From Mycolicibacterium stellerae (GTDB taxonomy: Bacteria > Actinomycetota > Actinomycetes > Mycobacteriales > Mycobacteriaceae), in the NCBI RefSeq assembly GCF_003719305.1, contig NZ_RARC01000003.1, positions 186,001 through 250,000 on the forward strand: DNA of 64,000 bases, written 5' to 3'. The position numbers were made by a program, and so were the translations under genes. The notes under the pieces are model-generated. The model was not told the DNA's origin. It ran no database searches and saw nothing but the letters and a program-made list of their open reading frames with translations. This document shows positions 25,851 through 34,828 of the stretch, one piece after another (within the stretch, counting starts at the first letter, position 1; every line of letters begins with the position of its first letter).

Positions 25851-26666
25851 GTGGAGACGAAGACTCCAGATCCCGAGGTGTTGCTAGTGGAGGGCACCGG
25901 CAGTGTGAGAACCGTGACGTTGAATCGTCCGGAACGGATGAACGCCGTCAATGAGCCGTTGCACACTGCGCTTGCCAACGTTTGGGCGGAACTGCGTGAC
26001 GACGACAACGTGCGTGCCGTCGTCCTCACCGGTGCGGGTAAGGCATTCTCGGCCGGCGGTGACATGGACTACCTGTCAAGAGTCTCAACCGATCCGGAGT
26101 TTCGATATCGCACCATGGCCGACGCTCGCCGGATCGTCTCGGAGATGCTCGCGTTTCCTAAACCGGTGATCGCCGCGGTGAACGGACCGGCGGTCGGTCT
26201 CGGCTGCAGCCTGGCGGTATTGGCCGACGTCGTCTACATCAGCGAGCGGGCGTTCATGGCCGACCCCCACGTGACTCTAGGGGTGGTCGCGGCCGACGGC
26301 GGTGTACTCGCTTGGCCGCTCATGATGAGCATGCTGCGCGCCAAGGAGTACCTGCTGACGGGCGACCGCATCGACGCCAGCGAAGCACAGCGGCTTGGTC
26401 TGGCCAATCACGTCGTCACGGCCGAAACTCTGTTGCCTAAGGCCTATGCGCTAGCTGAGCGACTGGCCGGGCAACCGCGACAAGCGCTTTGGGACACCAA
26501 ACGAGCTCTCAATATGCACATGAACGCGGCGATTGCCAACGTGATCGACTTCGCGTTCGCGGCTGAAAGCGAGACTTTCGCACTGCCGCAGTTCCAGTCG
26601 TCGCTCAAGGGTTACACCACCGAACGCAATATCAGCAGTCGGTCCATTGCGGTGTCGGCCTCTTGA
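25851..26666 (+). CDS. Enoyl-CoA hydratase/isomerase family protein
   Basis: 271 residues from GTG with AGGAGGG upstream. Crotonase fold: LTGAGKAFSAGGDMDYL and NGPAVGLGCSLAVLADVV form the oxyanion hole; the loop ADPHVTLGVVAADGGVLAWP lacks both catalytic Glu of true hydratases (His and Ala-Asp instead), so another crotonase reaction such as isomerisation or hydrolysis is possible. It heads the plus-strand series 25851-33627. Confidence 0.88.
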   Translation: METKTPDPEVLLVEGTGSVRTVTLNRPERMNAVNEPLHTALANVWAELRDDDNVRAVVLTGAGKAFSAGGDMDYLSRVSTDPEFRYRTMADARRIVSEMLAFPKPVIAAVNGPAVGLGCSLAVLADVVYISERAFMADPHVTLGVVAADGGVLAWPLMMSMLRAKEYLLTGDRIDASEAQRLGLANHVVTAETLLPKAYALAERLAGQPRQALWDTKRALNMHMNAAIANVIDFAFAAESETFALPQFQSSLKGYTTERNISSRSIAVSAS

Positions 26667-26674
26667 GGCGCGGT

Positions 26675-26684
26675 CACTAGCACT
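26675..26684 (+). promoter_or_regulatory. YACTAGYRCT motif upstream of the amidohydrolase
   Basis: CACTAGCACT, 32 bases before the amidohydrolase start at 26717, in the 50-base gap after the hydratase. Confidence 0.4.
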
Positions 26685-26716
26685 TTGAACCATCCGAACA
26701 TCAAGGAGAGACAATC

Positions 26717-27943
26717 ATGGACGACTCACTTAACTGGCTGGTTTCCGTCGACGACCATGTGCTCGAGCCGCCACATGTCTGGCAGGACCGGCTTCCGGCG
26801 AAGTTCAAGGAGGCCGGCCCGCACATCGTCTCCGATGAGCACGGCGAGGCCTGGGTCTTCGAAGGCCAGCGCAAGCCCACGACCGGATTGTCGGCAGCTG
26901 CGGGAAAGAAGCGCGAGGACTTCAGCCCACTGCCGGTGACCTACGCCGACATGCGGCCGGGTTGTTATGAGCCCAATGCACGCATCGAGGACATGAACCG
27001 CGGCGGCATACTCGCCTCGCTGTGCTTCCCGTCGTTTCCGCGGTTCTGCGGTCAGGAGTTCACCGAGGCCAACGACAAGGAACTCGGACTGCTCTGTGTC
27101 CAGGCCTACAACGACTGGATGATCGACGAATGGTGCGGGACCGAACCGGGTCGGCTCATTCCGATGGTCATCTTGCCGCTCTGGGATCCACAGCAGTGCG
27201 CGAAGGAGATCGAACGCACCGCGGCCAAGGGCGCCAAGGCCATCGCGTTTAGCGAAAACCCCTATCAGCTCGGACTGCCCTCGATCCACGACCGCAGCGG
27301 CTACTGGGAGCCGATGGTGTCAGCCGCCAACGACACCCGGATGCCGGTCTGTATGCACCTCGGGTCCTCCTCGCAGTTGCCCTCGACATCGCCGGATATG
27401 CCGATGGTGGGCGTCATCGCATTGACGCCTGTCGCCAGTACCGCCGCGGCGTGCATCGACTGGCTGTTCAGCCCTTGGCTGCCCAAGTATCCCGACCTGA
27501 AGCTGTGCCTATCCGAGGGTGGCATCGGCTGGATTCCCTACGTCATCGAGCGGTGTGATCACGTGGTGGAAGTCCAGCGCGGATGGGCCGGCAAGGATGA
27601 TTTCAGTGCGGACGACTACCTCAAGGGCTGGGGCGCTGACGACGAAAACGTCGGTAACGGTCTAGATCTTTCGATCATGCCGTCCGAATTGTTCCGCAAG
27701 CACATTTTCGGATGCTTCATCGAGGACCCGTTCGGTGTGGCCTCGATCGAGAAGATCGGCGTCGACAATGTCATGATCGAAACCGACTACCCCCACACCG
27801 ATTCGACGTGGCCCAACTGCATTGAGGTGGCGCACAAGGAACTCGCGGGCCTGTCCGACGACGTCAAGCGCAAGATCATGCAGACCAACGCCGCCAGGGT
27901 GTTCAATTTCGAGCTGCCCGAGCCGCCCGCCACGCGGCAGTGA
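26717..27943 (+). CDS. Amidohydrolase-family metalloenzyme (ACMSD-like)
   Basis: 408 residues; AAGGAGAG upstream of the ATG. TIM-barrel amidohydrolase-2 family: N-terminal metal site VSVDDHVLEPP, CMHLGSSS in the middle, LSEGGIGWIPY, and the C-terminal ETDYPHTDSTWP whose Asp is the general acid/base position. Relatives are decarboxylases or hydrolases (ACMSD, gamma-resorcylate decarboxylase), and many copies occur in mycobacterial catabolic clusters with unknown substrates. Its end overlaps the LLM gene. The other two of this subtype are at 34829 and 48298. Confidence 0.88.
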   Translation: MDDSLNWLVSVDDHVLEPPHVWQDRLPAKFKEAGPHIVSDEHGEAWVFEGQRKPTTGLSAAAGKKREDFSPLPVTYADMRPGCYEPNARIEDMNRGGILASLCFPSFPRFCGQEFTEANDKELGLLCVQAYNDWMIDEWCGTEPGRLIPMVILPLWDPQQCAKEIERTAAKGAKAIAFSENPYQLGLPSIHDRSGYWEPMVSAANDTRMPVCMHLGSSSQLPSTSPDMPMVGVIALTPVASTAAACIDWLFSPWLPKYPDLKLCLSEGGIGWIPYVIERCDHVVEVQRGWAGKDDFSADDYLKGWGADDENVGNGLDLSIMPSELFRKHIFGCFIEDPFGVASIEKIGVDNVMIETDYPHTDSTWPNCIEVAHKELAGLSDDVKRKIMQTNAARVFNFELPEPPATRQ

Positions 27944-28842
27944 GCGGTGCCCCCAACCGCGGGATGGACGTGTGGCTGTCGCTGCCGTTCCTTTCCGCGG
28001 AGGGCTTGACCGCGCTCACTATGGCCGCCGAGAGGGCGGGGGTGAGCGGGGTCGCGCTCTCCGAGCACCCCGCGGTGCCGGCTGGCTTCTCTTCGCCGTA
28101 CCCCTACGGCGACGGAAAGCCCGCGAACCTCCCCACGGACACATTGCTACCCGATCCGATCGTCGCGATCGCCGGACTGGCCACCGCGACGTCGACGATC
28201 CGGTTCATGACCGCGGTGATCATCGCTCCTCTGCGGCACCCGGTGATGCTGGCTAAAGAGGCCGCCACCGCGGCCGCGATGTCAGGTGGCCGGATCGATC
28301 TGGGCGTCGGTGTCGGTTGGCTCCGTGAGGAATTCGAAGCACTGGGTAACCCGTGGTTCGTTACGCGCGGCGGGGTTCTCGACGAAATACTGACTCTGCT
28401 GCCAAAACTGTGGACGGGTGCCCCGGTGTGCCACAAAGGAGCCCACTTCACGTTCGACGCCATCGCCGTCAATCCGACCCCGCCACAACCTATTCCGATT
28501 TTGATCGGCGGAACTTCAAAGGCCGCCGCCCGCCGCTGCGCCCTCGCCGGTGACGGTTGGGTCGGGGCCAACCACTCCGTTTACGAAATCGCTGGGATGA
28601 TGGCGCGCCTGACCGAGGCGCGCACCGCTGCCGACTCCGACAACCGTCCGTTCGTGGTGCGCACCGGGCTGCGCGGTTCGATTACGCCCACCCGGGTGGC
28701 AAACCTGCGCGACCTCGGCGTCAATTCGTTCCTGCTGGCCCCGTGGCAGGTCGGCGAGCGCCGTCAATCCATCCACGACCTCGACGTCAGCGCGATCGCC
28801 GACGCGCTGCCGAACATGGTCGACATGATCACGAGCGCATAG
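27940..28842 (+). CDS. LLM-class flavin/F420-dependent oxidoreductase
   Basis: 300 residues from GTG overlapping the upstream stop. Luciferase-like TIM barrel: MDVWLSLPFL, MTAVIIAPLRHPVMLAKEAATAAAMSGGRIDLGVGVGW (in two parts) and PIPILIGGTSKAAARRCALAGDGW. The last is the usual cofactor-phosphate loop. In mycobacteria the cofactor is commonly F420. Likely a hydride-transfer step on a pathway intermediate. Confidence 0.9.
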   Translation: MSGAPNRGMDVWLSLPFLSAEGLTALTMAAERAGVSGVALSEHPAVPAGFSSPYPYGDGKPANLPTDTLLPDPIVAIAGLATATSTIRFMTAVIIAPLRHPVMLAKEAATAAAMSGGRIDLGVGVGWLREEFEALGNPWFVTRGGVLDEILTLLPKLWTGAPVCHKGAHFTFDAIAVNPTPPQPIPILIGGTSKAAARRCALAGDGWVGANHSVYEIAGMMARLTEARTAADSDNRPFVVRTGLRGSITPTRVANLRDLGVNSFLLAPWQVGERRQSIHDLDVSAIADALPNMVDMITSA

Positions 28843-28854
28843 GAGCCATTCAAG

Positions 28855-30009
28855 ATGCAGCGAACGATCTTCAACGATGAGCACGACATGTTCCGCGACT
28901 CGGCGCGAACCTTTGTCGAGCGTGAGCTCACCAAAGAGTTCAAGCAGTGGGAGCGCTGCGGGATCGTGGACAAGACCGTCTTCAAGAAGGCAGGAGATGC
29001 CGGAATCCTAAGTTTTGCGGTCCCCGAACGGTTCGGCGGCGGTGGGCACCCCGACTTCCGCTTCAACACCATCTTCCTCGAAGAAGTCTGCCGCGCCGGT
29101 GTGATGAGCGCCGGACTGGGCATCTCCACCCATGCCGACGTCGTGCTGCCGTACTTCCTCAAATACGGCACCCAGGCCCAACAGGAGCGCTGGCTGCCCG
29201 GGCTCGCTGCGGGTGACCTGGTCGGCGCGATCGCCATGACCGAGCCCAACACCGGCTCCGACCTTGCCGCGATCGCCACCACAGCCAAGCCCGACGGCGA
29301 CGGCTACGTAGTAAACGGCAGCAAGGTCTTCATCTCCAACGGCATCAACAGCGACCTCGTCATCGTGGTCTGCCGCACCGGTTCTGAGGGACCCGCCCAG
29401 CGCAGCCTCAGCCTGATCGTCGTGGAGGCCGACCGGCAGGGGTTCAGCCGCGGACGAAATCTCGACAAAATCGGACAGCATGCAGCCGACACCGCCGAAC
29501 TGTTCTTCGACAATGTTCGTGTGCCGGCGGACAATCTGATCGGCGATCAGGAACGCGGGTTCTACCAATTGATGGCAATGCTGCCGCAGGAACGGCTGTC
29601 GATCGCCGTCATGGCGCTCGCACATGCGCGCGCGGCCTTCGACGAAACCCTCGCCTACTGCAAGGAGCGGCATGCTTTCGGCCAGCCCATCGGATCGTTT
29701 CAGAATTCGCGGTTTCAACTCGCCACGATGCGCACCGAACTCGACGTGGCGCAAGCGTTCGTCGACGCCCAAATCACCGCTCATCTCACAGGTGCGCTTA
29801 CGGGAGAGGAAGCCGCACAAGCGAAGTGGTGGTGCGCTGAACTCAACAACCGCGTGCTGCAAACCTGCGTCCAGCTGCACGGCGCCTACGGGTACATGGA
29901 AGAGTGCGCCGTCGGACGCGCATGGCGCGACGGCCGGGCGATGTCGATCTACGGCGGTACCAACGAGATCATGAAGGACATCATCGGGCGTCGAATGCTG
30001 GGCGTGTGA
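28855..30009 (+). CDS. Acyl-CoA dehydrogenase, homomeric type
   Basis: 384 residues, the length of homotetrameric enzymes. FAD/substrate motifs AIAMTEPNTGSDLAAI and YVVNGSKVFISNG; Glu246 in LPQERLSIAV is the catalytic base position of long-chain and isovaleryl-type enzymes; RHAFGQPIGSFQ, QLHGAYGYMEE and YGGTNEIMKDIIGRRML complete the C-terminal domain. Unlike the two pairs at 9563-16269 it should be active alone. Its stop overlaps the next start. Confidence 0.94.
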   Translation: MQRTIFNDEHDMFRDSARTFVERELTKEFKQWERCGIVDKTVFKKAGDAGILSFAVPERFGGGGHPDFRFNTIFLEEVCRAGVMSAGLGISTHADVVLPYFLKYGTQAQQERWLPGLAAGDLVGAIAMTEPNTGSDLAAIATTAKPDGDGYVVNGSKVFISNGINSDLVIVVCRTGSEGPAQRSLSLIVVEADRQGFSRGRNLDKIGQHAADTAELFFDNVRVPADNLIGDQERGFYQLMAMLPQERLSIAVMALAHARAAFDETLAYCKERHAFGQPIGSFQNSRFQLATMRTELDVAQAFVDAQITAHLTGALTGEEAAQAKWWCAELNNRVLQTCVQLHGAYGYMEECAVGRAWRDGRAMSIYGGTNEIMKDIIGRRMLGV

Positions 30010-30788
30010 TGGACCTGGGCACGCCGCATCTGCGGCTGGAGCGCCGAGGTCGTGTCGCGTGGTGCACCGTCGACAACCCGGTGCAGCGCAACGCGCTGTC
30101 CGATGCAATGTACGCCGGACTGGGCCGAGCGATCCGCACCGTCGAGGATGATCCCGAGCTCAGCGCCCTCGTAGTCACCGGAGTCGACGACGTCTTCATT
30201 GTCGGGGGGGATCCCGCGGCCCACGCCGCCGATGACACCAGCCTGAACGAGGACGACCTGCCCTTCACACGGTTGCACCGCACCGGGATTCCCATCGTCG
30301 CCGCGATCAACGGACACTGCCAGGCCAGCGGAGTCTGGCTGGCGGTGCTCGCCGACGTTGCCGTCGCCAGTGATCGAGCCCGATTCCGCCTGCCGGAGCT
30401 CCGACTCGGCGTCGCCGCACCGTGGAGTTCAACCCTGCTGCCACCGATCATCGGGCTTGCCCGAACAAAGGAACTCGCGCTGACGTCGCGCCCGTTTTCC
30501 GCGCACGAGGCGCTGGCGATGGGGTTGATCGCCCGGGTGGTATCACACGACGATCTGCACGAGGCGGCCATGCGGACCGTCGACGAGCTGTGCGAGGCAG
30601 CGCCCGAGGCGCGCGCCGCATGGAAACGGGCAGCACACCAACATATTTCGCTGGTCGATGAGCGCCTCGTGGAGGCGTCGATCAACACCGCCGAGGCGAA
30701 GGAAGGATTCGCCGCGTACGCCGACCACCGGCCCCCGTCGTGGTCCCCGCGGCACACCGAAAGTGAGGGCGCACGAATTAATGGCTGA
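30009..30788 (+). CDS. Enoyl-CoA hydratase/isomerase family protein
   Basis: 259 residues from ATG sharing one base with the upstream TGA. Crotonase fold: NPVQRNAL, VDDVFIVGGDPAAH, NGHCQASGVWLAVLADV, PELRLGVAAPWSS. The Glu of PELRLG is present, but the second catalytic Glu is Ala. The first oxyanion segment is unusual (IVGGDP for SAGxDL). Probably a specialised hydratase or isomerase of the cluster. Confidence 0.87.
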   Translation: MDLGTPHLRLERRGRVAWCTVDNPVQRNALSDAMYAGLGRAIRTVEDDPELSALVVTGVDDVFIVGGDPAAHAADDTSLNEDDLPFTRLHRTGIPIVAAINGHCQASGVWLAVLADVAVASDRARFRLPELRLGVAAPWSSTLLPPIIGLARTKELALTSRPFSAHEALAMGLIARVVSHDDLHEAAMRTVDELCEAAPEARAAWKRAAHQHISLVDERLVEASINTAEAKEGFAAYADHRPPSWSPRHTESEGARING

Positions 30789-32403
30789 CGTCTGGTGTGG
30801 ACCCAGGGAAGAACCGAGCGTGGTCGGCTTGCTGCGACAGCGCGCCGACGACGTCGGCGACCAGATGTTTCTCGACTTCAGCGGCGAACAATTTACCTAC
30901 CGTCAGATCTGGGACCGCGCCGCCGGCTACGCGGCAGGCCTGAACAAAGCCGGTCTGCAACCTGATCAGACCGTCGTCACGATGCTCGACAACAACGTCG
31001 ACGCTGCGGCGCTGTGGTTCGCGGCCAATCTGCTCGGCGGTATCTGGGTGCCCGTTAACACCGCACTCAAAGGCAGCTTCTTGGCCCACGTCGTTTCCGA
31101 CTCCGACACCCGCATCGTCGTATGTGAGGCGGATTTCCTCGACCGGATACGCGGCGAGGTTGCCAGTCTCCCGATGCTGGAACGGATACTGGTTCGCGGC
31201 CTGCGCGAGTCCGACCGGATCGGCGCCGTGACAGTGGAACCGCTGGCCGACTATCTGCTCGAACCCGATGAGACCGCACACGTCGAGCGGAGCAGCCGCG
31301 ACACCGCGCTCATCATCTACACCGGGGGGACGACCGGCCCCTCGAAGGGATGCGTCATCTCCAACGGATACGTGTTCAGTTCCGCGCGCGGATTCATCGA
31401 ACAATGCGGACGCGCCGCAGAGGAGCTGAACTGGAGCCCCTTGCCGATCTACCACTTCAATCTGGTCAGCGGCACGATCCTTGGAACGATGATGCTGCGC
31501 AGCTCCGCCGCGATCGCGGGCCGATTCTCGGTGTCGGGGTTCTGGCCGGAAATGCGGCGCACCGGCGCCACCGTGGTCAACTTGCTCGGTTCGATGGGAT
31601 CGCTGATCGCACGCATGGACGACACACCCGCGCTGACGGAGTGTCACGGGCAGATTCGCGTAGTGCACGGTGCGCCGTTCCCGGCTGAACTGCAACAGAT
31701 CTGGCGGTCGCGGTTTGGTGTGCAACTCGTCGGCGGCAACACCTACGGGCTCACCGAGGCCTTCCCACTCACCACGCTGCTGGCCGGTTCACCATCCCCG
31801 CCGGGCAGCTCGGGCAAGGCGAACATCGAGAACTTCGATGTCCGGATATTCGACGACAACGATCGCGAAGTGCGGGTGGGAGAGGTTGGCGAGGTCGTAT
31901 GCCGGCCGCGGCGCCCCGGGGTGATGTTCGATGGATATTGGCGCCGCCCCGAGGCTTTCGTCGCCGCGATGAACAACATGTGGTTTCACAGCGGCGATCT
32001 GGGCCGATTCGACGCAGACGGATTCTTCTATTTCGCCGACCGTAAGAAGGACTACCTCAGACGCCGCGGCGAGAACATCTCCAGTCAGGAAGTCGAGCAG
32101 GTCATCCTCGGCCACCCCGCCATCGCCGAAGTGGCGGTGCACGCCGTGAAGTCGGAGATCACGGAGGACGACCTCAAGGTCACTGCGGTGCTCAAGCCCG
32201 ACGGGCGGCTCTCGGAAGGCGAGATGTTCGAGTGGCTCAAAGACCGGATGCCCTACTTTGCCTTGCCACGATACATCGAGTTCCGAGATGCGTTGCCGGT
32301 CAGCGCCGTCGGCCGGGTGCACAAGTACCAACTGCGTGACGACGGGTGCACACCGACGACATGGGATAGGGAGAAGGCGAACGTTACCTGGGACAGGCGA
32401 TAA
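30781..32403 (+). CDS. Acyl-CoA synthetase (AMP-forming, FadD/CaiC type)
   Basis: 540 residues from ATG 30781 overlapping the upstream gene by eight bases. ANL-superfamily motifs: ATP loop YTGGTTGPSKG, GNTYGLTEAF, the hinge HSGDLGRFDADGFFYFADRKKDYLRRRGENIS (in parts), and the C-terminal catalytic Lys in GRVHKYQLR. It activates a carboxylic acid to its CoA thioester via the acyl-adenylate, the entry step to beta-oxidation in this operon. Confidence 0.93.
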   Translation: MADVWCGPREEPSVVGLLRQRADDVGDQMFLDFSGEQFTYRQIWDRAAGYAAGLNKAGLQPDQTVVTMLDNNVDAAALWFAANLLGGIWVPVNTALKGSFLAHVVSDSDTRIVVCEADFLDRIRGEVASLPMLERILVRGLRESDRIGAVTVEPLADYLLEPDETAHVERSSRDTALIIYTGGTTGPSKGCVISNGYVFSSARGFIEQCGRAAEELNWSPLPIYHFNLVSGTILGTMMLRSSAAIAGRFSVSGFWPEMRRTGATVVNLLGSMGSLIARMDDTPALTECHGQIRVVHGAPFPAELQQIWRSRFGVQLVGGNTYGLTEAFPLTTLLAGSPSPPGSSGKANIENFDVRIFDDNDREVRVGEVGEVVCRPRRPGVMFDGYWRRPEAFVAAMNNMWFHSGDLGRFDADGFFYFADRKKDYLRRRGENISSQEVEQVILGHPAIAEVAVHAVKSEITEDDLKVTAVLKPDGRLSEGEMFEWLKDRMPYFALPRYIEFRDALPVSAVGRVHKYQLRDDGCTPTTWDREKANVTWDRR

Positions 32404-32436
32404 GTTGCCGCCCACCATCAATCAGGGAGAGCAGTG

Positions 32437-33627
32437 ATGCAGAAATCATTCGTGGTCGGCGTCGGGATGACCAAATTCGAGAAACCGGGCCGCCGGGAGA
32501 ATTGGGATTACCCCGATTTCGGCAGCGAGGCGACGCGCGCCGCGCTCGATGACTCCGGCGTTGCGTACACCGACATCAATCACGCCTTCGTCGGATTCTG
32601 TTACGGAGACTCGACATCGGGCCAGCGGGCCCTCTACGAAGTCGGGTTGACCGGTGTTCCGATCGTGAACGTCAACAACAACTGCTCCACCGGCTCCTCG
32701 GCGCTCTACTTAGCCAACCAGTTCATCCGGGCCGGGCTCGCAGACTGCGTCCTGGCACTTGGCTTCGAGAAAATGGAACGCGGCAGCCTACGCGAGCACT
32801 GGGGCGACCGCGCGGCCCCGACGGGTCGGCACATCGAGGCGATGACCCAGCGCCACGGCTTTGCGAAGGCTCCGCCGGCCGCGCAGATCTTCGGCAACGC
32901 CGGCAGAGAGTATATGGCGAAGCATGGCGTCACCAAGCAGACCGTCGCCAAGATCGCGGAGAAGAATCACCGGCATTCAGTCAACAACCCATATTCGCAG
33001 TTCCGCGAACAGTATTCGTTGGAAGACATCCTTGCGTCGCCGACGGTCTTCGACCCACTGACCAAGCTGCAGTGCTGCCCCACCTCGGATGGCGGCGCTG
33101 CCGCGGTAATCGCGAACGAATCCTTTGTCGAACGACACGGGTTGTGGGATCAGGCGATCGAGATCGCCGGACAAGCACTGACCACCGACGACGAATCAGC
33201 GTTCGACGGGGGAGACGCCGACCTCGTCGGCTTCCAGATGTCCGCGCAGGCGGCGAGGGCGGTGTACGAGCAGTCCGGCCTCGGGCCTGACGACGTCCAG
33301 GTGATCGAACTGCACGACTGCTTCTCGACAAACGAGCTCATCACCTACGAGGCACTTGGGCTGTGTGGTGTTGGGGGCGCAGGGGAGCTCATCGAGGACG
33401 GTGCAGTCGATTACGGTGGCAAGTGGGTGGTGAATCCGTCGGGTGGCTTGATCTCCAAGGGCCATCCGCTCGGCGCAACAGGGCTGGCGCAGTGCGCCGA
33501 GTTGACCTGGCAGCTCAGAGGAACCGCGGATCTGCGTCAAGTCAACGGCGCGTCGGTCGCCCTGCAACACAACATCGGTCTCGGCGGGGCAGCGGTCGTG
33601 ACGATGTACCGCGCAATGACGTCCTGA
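32437..33627 (+). CDS. SCP-x type thiolase/lipid-transfer protein
   Basis: 396 residues from ATG 32437 (GTG 32434 adjacent; AGGGAG upstream). N-terminal [13 protein letters not shown], probable nucleophile Cys in [45 protein letters not shown] with the His, and [13 protein letters not shown]. This is the SCPx thiolase type (Ltp1-like) that has the full catalytic set, in contrast to the Ltp at 19806, and so probably performs thiolytic cleavage of branched 3-keto-acyl-CoA. Confidence 0.9.
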   Translation: MQKSFVVGVGMTKFEKPGRRENWDYPDFGSEATRAALDDSGVAYTDINHAFVGFCYGDSTSGQRALYEVGLTGVPIVNVNNNCSTGSSALYLANQFIRAGLADCVLALGFEKMERGSLREHWGDRAAPTGRHIEAMTQRHGFAKAPPAAQIFGNAGREYMAKHGVTKQTVAKIAEKNHRHSVNNPYSQFREQYSLEDILASPTVFDPLTKLQCCPTSDGGAAAVIANESFVERHGLWDQAIEIAGQALTTDDESAFDGGDADLVGFQMSAQAARAVYEQSGLGPDDVQVIELHDCFSTNELITYEALGLCGVGGAGELIEDGAVDYGGKWVVNPSGGLISKGHPLGATGLAQCAELTWQLRGTADLRQVNGASVALQHNIGLGGAAVVTMYRAMTS

Positions 33628-33684
33628 CCCACACCGAAGGCGGCGCGGAAAGGTAAGTGTCAGACGACATGGATCACAAGCCCG

Positions 33685-33795
33685 GATTACGACGTGAGTG
33701 ACGGTGCCGTCGACCTGCTAGCCAGCAACGCCGGCGTGGAACACCATGGAGCCCTGAGTATTGTCACACCTGACGGCCGTTGGTCCGGAGGGTGA
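33685..33795 (+). pseudogene. Fragment of a short-chain dehydrogenase
   Basis: An open frame continuing from the end of the Ltp gene, whose 36 residues read like an internal piece of an SDR: DYDVSDGAVDLLASNAGVEH, then HGALSIVTPDG, corresponding to the D-V-S-D...D-L-L-V-N-N-A-G region. No nucleotide-binding start or active site remains. It lies between the Ltp stop and the second XRE gene. Confidence 0.4.
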
Positions 33796-33846
33796 TTCGT
33801 GCGAGATTCCGCCGTGTCGCCCTTAGTTCCGTGATTACCTTGGTAT

Positions 33847-34683
33847 GTGCTGTCACGACGAGACACCTCGGCGCGTCGGACTCGCCAACGGGCGCTCGGG
33901 GAGTTCCTGAAGGCTCGGCGAAGCCTGGTGTCACCCGAACAATTCGGGCTCAAATTTAGCGGACGCCGTCGCGTCGCTGGCTTGCGCAGGGAAGAAGTCG
34001 CCGAGTTAGTTGGTATCAGCACCACCTGGTACACGTGGCTCGAACAAGGGCGAGATATTGGTACGACACCCGAAGTGCTCGACGCACTTTCCAAGGTTCT
34101 GCGGCTCGACGACTTGAACCGCCGATACCTTTATCAGCTGGCCGGGGAGCCACGCAGGTCGAGTTCCGCAGTCGGGGGAACCAACCCGATTCTGCCGTGG
34201 CTTGACGTGTTCCTTCCGGCGCCCGCGTACGTGATGACGTGGCCACAAGATCTCGTCGCATGGAATCAGGCATTCGTCCGGCTCTTCGCTGATCCCTCAC
34301 GTCTGGAGCCCCAGCGGCGCAATATGCTCTGGATCCTGTTGACGACCCCGTCGTTGCAGACCCGGATCGTGGACTGGCAGACCGAAGCACTGGACGCCGT
34401 CGCTCGGTTTCAGGCAGCACGCAGCCTCGACATCGACAATCCCCGCTATCGCGAGATTGTGGACGACTTGTTGCCATCAAGCGATGTCTTCGCTGCCCAG
34501 TGGGAGCGCCACGACGTGCACCGCTTCGTAAGCCACGTGCAGACCTTCACAATGGACAACCACAGTCGAATCGCCATGCAAGTGTCGCAATTTCGCGCAC
34601 CCGATCTACCCGAACAGGTTCTCATCGCGTATCGGCCAATCGACGAGGAGTCACGGCGCGCGCTGGCTGCGCTCCTGACTTAA
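33847..34683 (+). CDS. XRE-family regulator with MmyB-like ligand domain
   Basis: 278 residues from GTG. XRE HTH at about residues 18-85 (FLKARRSLVSPEQFG, RRRVAGLRREEVAELVGIS, TWYTWLEQGRDI), then the MmyB PAS-like ligand domain (LVAWNQAFVRLFADPSRL, RRNMLWILL, FAAQWERHDVHRF). Clearly paralogous to the minus-strand regulator at 21395. It separates the ligase/Ltp operon from the amidohydrolase operon that starts at 34829 and may control either. Confidence 0.9.
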   Translation: MLSRRDTSARRTRQRALGEFLKARRSLVSPEQFGLKFSGRRRVAGLRREEVAELVGISTTWYTWLEQGRDIGTTPEVLDALSKVLRLDDLNRRYLYQLAGEPRRSSSAVGGTNPILPWLDVFLPAPAYVMTWPQDLVAWNQAFVRLFADPSRLEPQRRNMLWILLTTPSLQTRIVDWQTEALDAVARFQAARSLDIDNPRYREIVDDLLPSSDVFAAQWERHDVHRFVSHVQTFTMDNHSRIAMQVSQFRAPDLPEQVLIAYRPIDEESRRALAALLT

Positions 34684-34828
34684 GGCCAGTGATATCGCCA
34701 ACCTGGTACTGAATACTTACCTGGTTAGCTCCGCGAATTATTCCTACTGTGAGTGTGGAAGCGCTTCTCATGCCTAGGTTCTCGTCCAGCCGGTGACGGA
34801 CACAGGCGATGAAATGGAAGAAGAAACG

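Noticed and set aside
29008..31725. Long minus-strand frames opposite FadE, hydratase and ligase genes
   Set aside because: Antisense shadows; the plus-strand proteins have complete motifs and coupled starts.
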